This document shows, piece by piece, positions 1 to 5,904 of a DNA stretch of 16,460 nucleotides. This DNA comes from Chloroflexota bacterium (lineage in GTDB: Bacteria; Chloroflexota; Anaerolineae; Anaerolineales; Villigracilaceae), in contig JAEWVF010000100.1 of assembly GCA_023459215.1 (NCBI GenBank), positions 1 to 16,460 of the forward strand. Reading direction: 5' to 3'. The notes below the pieces were generated by a model. That model was not told the DNA's origin and did no database searches. It was given only the letters and a program-made list of their open reading frames with translations. Position numbers and translations under genes: made by a program. The stretch's first letter is position 1; each line of letters opens with the position of its first letter.

Positions 1-2
1 CC

Positions 3-116
3 AAAGCAGAAATCCGTAGCCGTTTGAACCAGGGTTTTGCTCGCTTGCGAAAACGTTCCGATATCTTGCTTGGCTTTTTTCAGCATGCCGGGCTCGAACT
101 TAATCAACTTTGGTAA
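3..116 (+). CDS. C-terminal fragment of an upstream gene, possibly an ECF-type sigma factor
   Basis: An open frame enters from the left edge and ends at TAA 114-116, leaving 37 residues. The stretch EIRSRLNQGFARLRKR resembles the end of sigma-70 region 4, where the recognition helix is usually followed by a 'VKSRLxRGLxRLR' pattern. About 20 hydrophobic or mixed residues follow. The stop codon abuts the ATG of the NERD gene with no gap, so the two are probably co-transcribed and translationally coupled. Base composition is AT-richer than the rest of the window. With only the tail visible the sigma assignment is tentative; any basic helical C-terminus could look like this. Confidence 0.4.
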   Translation, partial: KAEIRSRLNQGFARLRKRSDILLGFFQHAGLELNQLW

Positions 117-878
117 ATGTCAATAGCACTGATTGAAGGCGTAGTTTTGGGTATATTTTTTGCGATTTCACTTACTCTCACTATTATTTCTTTAAACAAT
201 AGCTTTAAGCCGGGTCAAAATAGCAAAACGCTCAGTGAAGTTGTCTCTACGCCAGCGGGTGTTATCGCGCTTCTGGTTGTTCTTGTTTTTTTCATTTTTA
301 TAGTTTGGTTGTTTACTTACATTCCTGACCAAATCACGAAACACCTTGATAAGAAAATAGAAGAGTACCGCCGTGGCGAGGCTGGTGAAGACAAAACTGT
401 TGAGGTTATCCTTCAAGCTTTGGACGGAAATTGGAAATTATTTCGTAATCTCACCTTACCGGGTCGGAACAAGGCCGATTTGGATTTAGTGTTGGTTGGG
501 CCGCCGGGAATCTGGGTGCTTGAAGTCAAGAACCTTAGCGGGGAATATCGCAACGTAGGCGAAGCCTGGGAGTTTCGAAGCGGCAAAAGATGGAAGCCTG
601 CTTTTGTCAATCCTAGCCGACAAGCTCTGAATAGCGCTGTTCGTTTGGCCAACTTTTTAAAGGCGGATAACCTGAATGTATTTGTCAATCCTGTTGTAGT
701 ATGGGCTAATTCGGACAGCCTTCTTCGCGTAGAAGATCCTACAGTTTCGGTCTGGTTTATTAATCGTTTAGTGGATGAGTTAGGTAATATCTGGCAAGGT
801 GAAAGGTTATCTAAATCAGAACGAGAGAAAGTCAACGATAAACTTTTTCGGCTGTGTGCTCAACAAAAAGCTGATTAA
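117..878 (+). CDS. Membrane-anchored NERD (nuclease-related) domain protein
   Basis: The product has 253 residues. Two hydrophobic segments, about residues 5-25 and 47-68, place the protein in the membrane with the C-terminal part probably cytoplasmic. The NERD domain spans roughly residues 80-200: GEAGE at 87-91, a D-L-D pair at 121-123, and the EVK signature at 136-138 followed by NLSGEY. These match the acidic and lysine core of PD-(D/E)XK-type folds, so nuclease or nucleic-acid binding activity is predicted from the family, not shown. The start follows the previous stop directly and has no clear Shine-Dalgarno, which suggests coupling. The gene is markedly AT-richer than the genes from 1534 onward, compatible with horizontal acquisition. 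The substrate and role are unknown. Confidence 0.75.
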   Translation: MSIALIEGVVLGIFFAISLTLTIISLNNSFKPGQNSKTLSEVVSTPAGVIALLVVLVFFIFIVWLFTYIPDQITKHLDKKIEEYRRGEAGEDKTVEVILQALDGNWKLFRNLTLPGRNKADLDLVLVGPPGIWVLEVKNLSGEYRNVGEAWEFRSGKRWKPAFVNPSRQALNSAVRLANFLKADNLNVFVNPVVVWANSDSLLRVEDPTVSVWFINRLVDELGNIWQGERLSKSEREKVNDKLFRLCAQQKAD

Positions 879-885
879 TCCTTAT

Positions 886-957
886 TCCGATCGCGGGCTG
901 GCCAAGAAGGTGGTCACGGTCAGAGTGGAGACGGTCAGAATTGTGAAAGAGCTTTGA
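886..957 (+). pseudogene. Possible 3' remnant of a displaced gene
   Basis: In the frame starting at 886 the sequence reads S-DRGLAKKVVTVRVETVRIVKEL and stops at TGA 955-957. It is GC-rich like the core of the window, has the alternating hydrophobic/charged texture of a genuine C-terminus, and lies immediately after the AT-rich NERD gene. No start codon or upstream body of its own is visible. One reading is that the AT-rich island replaced the 5' part of an older gene. It could equally be chance open frame. It contains a 9-bp direct repeat ACGGTCAGA (916-924 and 931-939). Confidence 0.25.
941..950 (+). repeat. Left copy of 10-bp direct repeat (candidate target-site duplication)
   Basis: TTGTGAAAGA occurs here and again at 1500-1509, bracketing the palindromic block and the DUF559 gene. 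The distance between the copies is 549 bp. A 10-bp match at both edges of a suspected insertion is unlikely by chance but was found by looking for it. Confidence 0.5.
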
Positions 958-1138
958 CCCCCTCCTGGCCTCCGCAAAAAAAACATGCGGAGCGCGTCCC
1001 CCATTTTCCAAGAGCGGGAAAATAGGGGAGGGGAAAGAACGCGATGGAATCAAACAAGTTCTATTCAAGTTATCAATTGACGATTCCTCCCCCAAAATCT
1101 CGCGCTCTCCGAGATTTTGGGGGAGGTTAGGAGGGGGT
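957..1138. repeat. Nested-palindrome block: outer 10-bp inverted arms enclosing three hairpins
   Basis: Outer arms ACCCCCTCCT (957-966) and AGGAGGGGGT (1129-1138) are perfect inverted copies. Inside are three hairpins: CTCCGCA/TGCGGAG (970-976 and 986-992, 9-nt loop); a 13-nt pair with one mismatch (997-1009 and 1017-1029, 7-nt loop); and a perfect 17-bp pair (1086-1102 and 1110-1126, 7-nt loop). The single strand could therefore fold as a cloverleaf-like four-way structure with an unpaired stretch at 1030-1085. No T-run follows any of the hairpins, so they do not look like ordinary terminators. The right outer arm contains the AGGAGG of the downstream endonuclease gene. Confidence 0.75.
1129..1134 (+). 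promoter_or_regulatory. Ribosome binding site of the DUF559 gene, inside the outer inverted arm
   Basis: AGGAGG lies 8 nt before ATG 1143 and is part of the right arm that pairs with 957-966. If the long-range stem forms in a transcript that starts upstream of 957, the site would be sequestered; a transcript beginning inside the block would leave it free. Confidence 0.6.
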
Positions 1139-1142
1139 GGGT

Positions 1143-1505
1143 ATGCACCGCCGCACAACTCCCAAAGTCTTTTCACACGCCAAAGAATTACGCCACAATA
1201 CTACTCCCGCCGAGCAAAAACTCTGGGCCGCCCTGCGCGCGCACCAAATTGAAAATGTGCATATCAGGCGGCAACATGCAATTGGCCCTTATGTTGTTGA
1301 TTTTTGCTGTATCAAGAAAAAATTGATCATCGAACTGGACGGCGGCCAGCATTTGGAACAGCAAGCATACGATAACGAACGCACCCAATTCCTGCAAGCC
1401 CAAGGTTATCAGGTGCTGCGTTTTTGGAATAAAGATGTGCTATCCGATTTGAACGGCGTCATGAAAGTTATCCTGGATGCGCTGTCTCCAGTGAGCGAGT
1501 TGTGA
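1143..1505 (+). CDS. DUF559 / Vsr-like small endonuclease
   Basis: The product has 120 residues, the usual size for DUF559 (COG2852, PD-(D/E)XK fold related to very-short-patch-repair endonuclease). Recognisable elements in order: TPAEQKLW near residue 21, HIRRQHAIGPYVVDF at 40-54 with D53, ELDGGQH at 64-70 with E64, D66 and H70, the YDNERTQFL stretch, and GYQVLRFWNKDV near the end. The family is predicted to cut DNA; the target is unknown. ATG 1143 is preferred over GTG 1137 because AGGAGG is correctly spaced. The stop TGA (1503-1505) lies inside the right copy of the 10-bp direct repeat, and the gene sits directly after the palindromic block, suggesting that gene and repeat move as a unit. 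Confidence 0.85.
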   Translation: MHRRTTPKVFSHAKELRHNTTPAEQKLWAALRAHQIENVHIRRQHAIGPYVVDFCCIKKKLIIELDGGQHLEQQAYDNERTQFLQAQGYQVLRFWNKDVLSDLNGVMKVILDALSPVSEL

Positions 1506-1509
1506 AAGA
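1500..1509 (+). repeat. Right copy of 10-bp direct repeat (candidate target-site duplication)
   Basis: Second copy of TTGTGAAAGA, overlapping the stop codon of the DUF559 gene and lying 24 nt upstream of the next start codon. Its partner is at 941-950. Confidence 0.5.
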
Positions 1510-1533
1510 TTTTTCTCTCGAAAGGAACTCCCC

Positions 1534-2049
1534 ATGCCTATTGACGAAAATGAACATCTGAAGGACAGCTTCAAGGCCCGCCTCGACCTGCTCAACAAGG
1601 AAATCGACCTGGTCGACAGCACCATTGCCCGCATCGACGGCATCACCCAGGCGGTCAAGAACTGGGCGATTGTGGTCTGGGCTGGCAGCATTTCGATTTT
1701 CCTGGGCAGCGTCGAACTGCGCCCTTACCTGATCCTGACCGCGCTGCTGCCCTTCATGTTCTGGATCTCCGATACGCAGTGGCGGCGGCTGCAGAAGCGC
1801 TCCGTTTTTCGCCAGCGCAAGATCGCCGAGTTCGTCAACAGTCCGGCCTTCGATGAAGCTTTCAAGGAACACAGTTTCAAGGCCTTCCAAATCCTTGACC
1901 CGGTCGGCGTTACCCATCGCGGCAGCAAGGAATATCGCGCCGCGCGCAGCTTTGTGCGGGTTTTCTTCTTCAAGGAAGTGGCCTGGTTCTATGGCGGGCT
2001 GATGCTTTTGAGCCTGCTGCTGGGGGCTTTTTTCCTGCTCTTCCAATAA
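1534..2049 (+). CDS. Unrecognised three-TM membrane protein
   Basis: The product has 171 residues. ATG 1534 is preceded by AAGGA with suitable spacing. The N-terminus (about residues 5-40) is a charged amphipathic helix likely to form a coiled coil. Two hydrophobic helices follow at about 43-60 and 64-80, then a basic segment WRRLQKRSVFRQRK, a cytoplasmic-looking middle part (about 95-148) and a C-terminal TM helix at about 150-170. I recognise no catalytic motif and cannot name the family with confidence; the layout of membrane hairpin plus helical arms resembles small bacterial effector or sensor membrane proteins, but that is only analogy. Its natural promoter may have been separated from it by the DUF559 unit inserted just upstream. 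Confidence 0.7.
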   Translation: MPIDENEHLKDSFKARLDLLNKEIDLVDSTIARIDGITQAVKNWAIVVWAGSISIFLGSVELRPYLILTALLPFMFWISDTQWRRLQKRSVFRQRKIAEFVNSPAFDEAFKEHSFKAFQILDPVGVTHRGSKEYRAARSFVRVFFFKEVAWFYGGLMLLSLLLGAFFLLFQ

Positions 2050-2067
2050 TCGGGCCGGGTCTTGCAG

Positions 2068-2073
2068 TACAAT
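2068..2073 (+). promoter_or_regulatory. Probable -10 box placed for a leaderless or near-leaderless transcript
   Basis: TACAAT lies only 6 nt before ATG 2080, so transcription would start at or next to the start codon. No good Shine-Dalgarno is present at a normal distance (the GGGGG run abuts the ATG). A clear -35 is not visible. Confidence 0.4.
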
Positions 2074-2079
2074 CGGGGG

Positions 2080-3129
2080 ATGCGCACCACCTTGACCCTC
2101 CTGCTGTTCGCCGTCATCCTGGCTGCCTGCCAGCCGACAGGCGGCTCCGCGCCCCTGGCCAGCCCGCCGACAGCGACCCCGCAAGTTTGGCAGGTGACCC
2201 TGCTGACGCCCGACAGCCAGACCACCTTCAGCACCTCCGCCGCGACGGTCGGCCAGGCCCTGCAAGAGATGGGTCTGGTTTTGGGCCAGGGCGATTTCAC
2301 CTGGCCGCCGCCCGAAACTGCGCTCAGCGCCGACCTGACCATCGAATACCGCCCGGCGCGCCTAATCACCGTCCGCGTGGATGGCCAGGAATTGAGCCTG
2401 CGCGCCAACGGCGAGACGGTCGGCGCGGCCCTGGCCTCAGCCGGGATTCCGCTGGTCGGGCTGGATACCAGCCTGCCGGCTGAGTCCGCTCCGCTGCCCG
2501 CCGACGGGGTCATCCAGATTGTGCGTGTGCGTGAATCGCTCTCCCTGCTGCAAAAATCGATCTCCTTCCAGACCCAGTATGTCGAAGCGCCCGAAGTGCC
2601 GCTGGGCGTCGAGGAAATCCTTGCCCCGGGCCGGCCCGGCGTGCTGCTGACCCGCACCCGCATCCGCTACGAGGACGGCCTCGAGACGGCCCGCTTCGAG
2701 GAGGCCGAGGCGGTTGTCCAGCCGCCGCAAGACCGCCTGAGCGGGCGCGGGACGAAGATCAGCCTGCTGGCCGTACCCGGCCAGGAGAATCTGCAATACT
2801 GGCGCGCCATTTCGATGTATGCCACCTCCTACTCGCCCTGTCGCTCGGGCGTGCCGGGCCGCTGCTTTTCCGGCACGGCCCTCGGGTTGCCGGTCAAGCG
2901 CGGGGTCGTGGCCATGTCGCGCCTGTGGTACAACCAGTTGGCCGGCTCGCAGGTTTATATTCCCGGTTATGGTGTGGCGGTGGTGGCCGATGTCGGCGGT
3001 GGTTTCCCCGATGGCCGCGCCTGGATCGACCTGGGTTTCAGCGACGAGGATTTCGAAACCTGGAGCGGTTGGATCACGGTCTACTTCCTGGCTCCCGCCC
3101 CGGCGGTTGTGCCTTATTTTTTGCAGTGA
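2080..3129 (+). CDS. Cell-wall lipoprotein with DUF348, G5 and 3D domains (YabE/Rpf-like)
   Basis: The product has 349 residues and starts at ATG 2080; an upstream TTG (2062) would extend it but spoil the signal peptide. A lipoprotein signal runs from residue 1 to the lipobox LAAC with C17, so it should be exported and lipid-anchored. Domains in order: two DUF348-like repeats (about 40-95 and 100-150), a G5 domain (about 150-228, with TRTRIRYEDGLE), and a C-terminal 3D domain (about 245-340). The 3D domain shows YATSYSPC, YIPGYG, and the acidic residues D304 (ADVGG) and D317 (WIDLGF) of the double-psi beta-barrel muralytic fold shared with MltA and related to Rpf. It probably cleaves or binds peptidoglycan at the cell surface. 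It is the first gene of an operon, 7 nt before the LCP gene. Confidence 0.88.
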   Translation: MRTTLTLLLFAVILAACQPTGGSAPLASPPTATPQVWQVTLLTPDSQTTFSTSAATVGQALQEMGLVLGQGDFTWPPPETALSADLTIEYRPARLITVRVDGQELSLRANGETVGAALASAGIPLVGLDTSLPAESAPLPADGVIQIVRVRESLSLLQKSISFQTQYVEAPEVPLGVEEILAPGRPGVLLTRTRIRYEDGLETARFEEAEAVVQPPQDRLSGRGTKISLLAVPGQENLQYWRAISMYATSYSPCRSGVPGRCFSGTALGLPVKRGVVAMSRLWYNQLAGSQVYIPGYGVAVVADVGGGFPDGRAWIDLGFSDEDFETWSGWITVYFLAPAPAVVPYFLQ

Positions 3130-3136
3130 TGTGAAG

Positions 3137-4330
3137 ATGAGTCCCTCGGTCAAGGTTGCGCTGCTGGTCATGCTCCTGCTGTTGGGCGCGGTCTGGTTCG
3201 GCATCGGTTTCGAACTGGTCGCGCGCTGGGATGTTCCGCTTGGCCCGGCCCTCGAGCTGCCAACCCTGCCGCCAACGCGATTGCTGCCCGCCAGCCTGAC
3301 CCCTGTCCCCGCCGACCGCGAGGCTTCCCTGCCGCTCGAAGCGACTCCCCTCCAGCCGACGGCGACCCTGCCGTTCATCCCGACCCGCACCCCGCGCCCG
3401 GATGCTGCTGTTGGCGTTGCGCGCTGCGGCGGACCGGAGAGCATGCTCATCCTGGCGATTGGCTCAGATACGCGCGCCAATGGCTACATGTACGGCCTGG
3501 CCGATGTCATCCGCCTGGTGCGGGTCGATTTCGTCAACCCCGGCCTGACCGTGCTCGAGTTTCCGCGCGATTTGTGGGTCGAAATCCCCGGGATTTCGGA
3601 CCACTACGGCATCACCCACGAAAAACTCAACCAGGCCTACCTGTACGGCAACGACGGTTTCGGGTATTATGACGGCCCCGGACTAGGCCCTGGCCTGCTG
3701 GCGCGCACCCTCGAGCAGAACTTTGGCGCCCGGCCCGAGAACTATGTTGCCATCAACATGCAGACCTTTGTGCGCCTGGTCGACGCCCTGGGCGGCATCC
3801 AGGTCAACCTGCCGTATGCCGTCGATGGCCGCCGCGAAGACCAGCAGTCGCGCAGCGACCTGTATTTCAAGGCCGGGCCGCAGCGCTTGAAGGGCCGCGA
3901 AGCCCTGACCCTGGCCCGCCTGCGGATTGGCGACAACGCCGACCGCGGCACGCACCAGAGCCTGATCCTGTGCGCCCTGCGGGATGCCGCCCTGCGGCCA
4001 TCCAACCTGGCGCGCGCGCCGGAAATCATCGAGGCCTTCCAGGGGTCGCTGCAAACCGACCTTTCGCCGAAAGTCATCGGGGCGCTGGCCTGCCTCGCCC
4101 CGCAGATTCCGCCCGAGAACATCCGCTTTGTTTCCTTCCCGGCTGAAACGATGATCGCCTCGCGCATTTATGATGGCGTTTTCAAGAAACAAGTCTTTAT
4201 TTACGAAGCCAATTTTGACTTGATGCGCCTGTACACAGCCTCCTTCCAGAACGGCGACTGGCCGCCGCCCCTGCCGTTCAGCCTCGGCGCTACCCCAACC
4301 GGCCCCCAAGAGTCTTTTTCATGTCCCTGA
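3137..4330 (+). CDS. LytR-CpsA-Psr (LCP) family protein
   Basis: The product has 397 residues. ATG 3137 starts 7 nt after the previous stop; a longer in-frame opening upstream is only a shadow of the 3D gene. A single N-terminal TM anchor (about 5-30) is followed by a Pro/Thr-rich linker (about 35-95) and the LCP domain. Motifs: GSDTR at 109-113, the ADVIRLVRVD strand, EFPRDLW with R144 and D145, KLNQAYLYG, VDALGGIQVNLP, and LKGREALTLARLR leading into DRGTHQ at 269-274. LCP enzymes transfer lipid-linked polymers to the wall or have related phosphotransfer activity outside the membrane. Some positions diverge from the canonical 'RSDTIML' and 'RxxRQQ' patterns, so the substrate may be unusual. 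The end overlaps the start of rsmA by 10 nt. Confidence 0.85.
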   Translation: MSPSVKVALLVMLLLLGAVWFGIGFELVARWDVPLGPALELPTLPPTRLLPASLTPVPADREASLPLEATPLQPTATLPFIPTRTPRPDAAVGVARCGGPESMLILAIGSDTRANGYMYGLADVIRLVRVDFVNPGLTVLEFPRDLWVEIPGISDHYGITHEKLNQAYLYGNDGFGYYDGPGLGPGLLARTLEQNFGARPENYVAINMQTFVRLVDALGGIQVNLPYAVDGRREDQQSRSDLYFKAGPQRLKGREALTLARLRIGDNADRGTHQSLILCALRDAALRPSNLARAPEIIEAFQGSLQTDLSPKVIGALACLAPQIPPENIRFVSFPAETMIASRIYDGVFKKQVFIYEANFDLMRLYTASFQNGDWPPPLPFSLGATPTGPQESFSCP

Positions 4331-5145
4331 CCAACCTGCCTCCCCTGAATGTTGCCGCCCTGCTGCGCGCCCACGGTCTCTCGGCCAGCAAAGGCCTCGG
4401 CCAGAACTTCCTGCAGGATGACGCCGTGCTGGCCCAAATTGCCGGCGCAGCCGAAATCGGCCCGGCGGATGATGTCCTCGAGATCGGTCCCGGCCTGGGC
4501 AGCCTGACCCGCCACCTGGCCCTGGCCGCCCGTTCGGTCACGGCGGTCGAACTGGACGAGAGCCTGATTCCCGTTTTGGGCGAGGTGCTCCGGCCTTTTG
4601 GCAACGTGCGCGTCGTCCACGGCGACATCCTGAACTTCAAGCCTGCCGACCTGCTGCCTTCCGCCGATTACCTGGTGGTGGCCAACATTCCCTACTACAT
4701 CACTTCGGCGGTTTTTCGCCACTTGCTCGAAAATCCGCCGCGCCCGCGCCGGATCGCCCTGACCATCCAGAAGGAAGTTGCCGAGCGCATTTGCGCCCAA
4801 CCCGGCGAGATGAGCCTGTTGGCCCTCAGCGTGCAGGTGTACGGAGCGCCCTCCATCGCGGCCCGCATCCCGGCGGAGGCCTTTCACCCGGTTCCCAAGG
4901 TCGATTCGGCGGTCATTCGCGTCTACCTGTACCCGCAGCCGCTTATCCCGGCAGAGAAGCTGGATGACTTTTTCCGCCTGGCGAAGGCCGGTTTTTCGCA
5001 GAAACGCAAGACCCTGCGCAACAGCCTCTCGGCCGGATTGCGCATCAGCCCGGCGGCTGCCGGGGAAATGCTCGCAAACGCCGGCATCGACCCGATGCGC
5101 CGCGCCGAAACCCTCGCGCTTGAGGAGTGGGGGCGGTTGGTGTAG
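4321..5145 (+). CDS. rsmA: 16S rRNA (adenine(1518)-N6/adenine(1519)-N6)-dimethyltransferase RsmA
   Basis: The product has 274 residues, normal for the family. Motifs: GQNFL at 27-31, the SAM-binding EIGPGLG at 54-60, VELD at 76-79, GDIL near 101, and the adenine-binding NIPYY at 122-126, then the small C-terminal helical domain with the QKRKTLRN stretch. The enzyme dimethylates two adjacent adenosines in the helix 45 loop of 16S rRNA late in small-subunit assembly. The ATG lies inside the end of the LCP gene (10-nt overlap), so translation is probably coupled. An intrinsic terminator follows 17 nt after the stop, making this the last gene of the three-gene operon. Confidence 0.95.
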   Translation: MSLTNLPPLNVAALLRAHGLSASKGLGQNFLQDDAVLAQIAGAAEIGPADDVLEIGPGLGSLTRHLALAARSVTAVELDESLIPVLGEVLRPFGNVRVVHGDILNFKPADLLPSADYLVVANIPYYITSAVFRHLLENPPRPRRIALTIQKEVAERICAQPGEMSLLALSVQVYGAPSIAARIPAEAFHPVPKVDSAVIRVYLYPQPLIPAEKLDDFFRLAKAGFSQKRKTLRNSLSAGLRISPAAAGEMLANAGIDPMRRAETLALEEWGRLV

Positions 5146-5162
5146 GGAATGCTTCTTTTGGT

Positions 5163-5194
5163 AAAAGCCGTTTGCGAGCCGCAAGCGGTTTTTT
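5163..5194 (+). terminator. Intrinsic terminator after rsmA
   Basis: Arms 5163-5176 and 5180-5193 form a 14-bp stem (two G-U pairs) with a 3-nt AGC loop; the descending arm ends in a T-run (5189-5194). It separates the rsmA operon from the following promoter. Confidence 0.85.
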
Positions 5195-5213
5195 GATTCT
5201 GGGTCATTCCCCC

Positions 5214-5241
5214 TTGGCAATATCATAAATAACTTTATAAT
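5214..5241 (+). promoter_or_regulatory. Sigma-70-type promoter of the membrane protein/regulator operon
   Basis: TTGGCA (5214-5219) and a perfect TATAAT (5236-5241) are separated by 16 nt, directly after the rsmA terminator and about 45 nt before ATG 5287. The -10 box lies within the inverted repeats at 5221-5268. Confidence 0.75.
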
Positions 5242-5268
5242 AAATTATACTTTATGATATAAAGTTAT
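5221..5268. promoter_or_regulatory. Interleaved inverted repeats, probable operator
   Basis: Two overlapping perfect dyads: TATCATAAA (5221-5229) with TTTATGATA (5251-5259), and ATAACTTTATA (5229-5239) with TATAAAGTTAT (5258-5268). The shared core CTTTAT/ATAAAG occurs three times. The dyads cover the -10 box and the likely transcription start, where a bound repressor would block RNA polymerase. The winged-helix protein at 5897-6226 is the natural candidate. The stretch is extremely AT-rich against its GC-rich surroundings. Confidence 0.65.
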
Positions 5269-5286
5269 CTATTCAAGGAGAAAATC

Positions 5287-5904
5287 ATGTCTGAAAACCT
5301 GAATCAAATTCGTCATATCGCCGCCAATTATTCCCGCTTGCAGGGCCTGCGCAGCGTTCCGGTGGGGGTGCTTGCCGTTGCGACCGGTGTCTGGGTCAGC
5401 CTGCCGGCCGGTCAGGATGGCGATCTTGCCGCGCCGCTGGTGATGATCGCGATTGCCGCCCTGGCCTACTTCCTGGTTGACCGCTACTATGCGCGTACTT
5501 TCGGCCAGGTTTACCCGACCGGCAAGGAACGCAACCGCGAGATATTCGTTTCGGTGTTGATGGGGGTTCTGGCGTTTTTGGCCTTTCTCTTCGATACGGC
5601 TGAAATCCTGCCGATCAGCGCTTTTGGCCTGGTTTTCGCTGCTGCCTTGTTCATTGAGTTTTCACGCTCTTTTGGCAGGCTGTCTTTTCGAAGCATCCCC
5701 GAAGCCTTCATCGCGCCAATCCTGGTTGGCGTGGCGGCGCTCCTGCCTGCGCTGGGCATTTTCTGGTGGCAGCCCCTGGGCTTTCAGTTTTCCCTGGCCG
5801 GGATGCTGGCTTTGATCGGGGTCTTGATGACGGTCAGCGGCATGATTGGTCACTTGCGCTTTACGCGCCTGCTGGCTCATCTCGGGGAGGCGGACAATGC
5901 CTAA
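5287..5904 (+). CDS. Six-TM integral membrane protein of unknown function
   Basis: The product has 205 residues. ATG 5287 has a strong AAGGAG upstream. After a short polar N-terminus, hydrophobic helices occur at about residues 24-42, 47-66, 86-104, 107-126, 139-160 and 165-187, so almost the whole protein is membrane-embedded. Loops are short, and a basic segment (GKERNRE, about 79-86) should lie in the cytoplasm. No catalytic or transport signature is recognisable. The gene overlaps the winged-helix regulator by 8 nt and shares its regulated promoter, so its dosage is probably controlled by that regulator. I cannot name a family; membrane partners of this regulator type are often uncharacterised. 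Confidence 0.8.
   Translation: MSENLNQIRHIAANYSRLQGLRSVPVGVLAVATGVWVSLPAGQDGDLAAPLVMIAIAALAYFLVDRYYARTFGQVYPTGKERNREIFVSVLMGVLAFLAFLFDTAEILPISAFGLVFAAALFIEFSRSFGRLSFRSIPEAFIAPILVGVAALLPALGIFWWQPLGFQFSLAGMLALIGVLMTVSGMIGHLRFTRLLAHLGEADNA

Noticed and set aside
941..1138. CRISPR-like array considered because of the repeated hairpins
   Set aside because: The three hairpins differ in sequence and spacing; there are no identical direct repeats with unique spacers and no cas genes.
832..1176. Reverse-strand open frame of 114 codons across the palindromic block
   Set aside because: It is low-complexity proline-rich translation of the repeats, has no ribosome binding site, and overlaps the start of the well-supported DUF559 gene.
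1468..2265. Long reverse-strand frame opposite the membrane protein and lipoprotein start
   Set aside because: It is rich in Arg, Gln and Gly as expected from antisense of GC-rich coding sequence; the + strand genes have coherent domains and ribosome binding sites.
2437..3480. Long reverse-strand frame opposite the 3D lipoprotein and LCP genes
   Set aside because: Antisense shadow; the opposite strand carries unambiguous 3D and LCP motifs.
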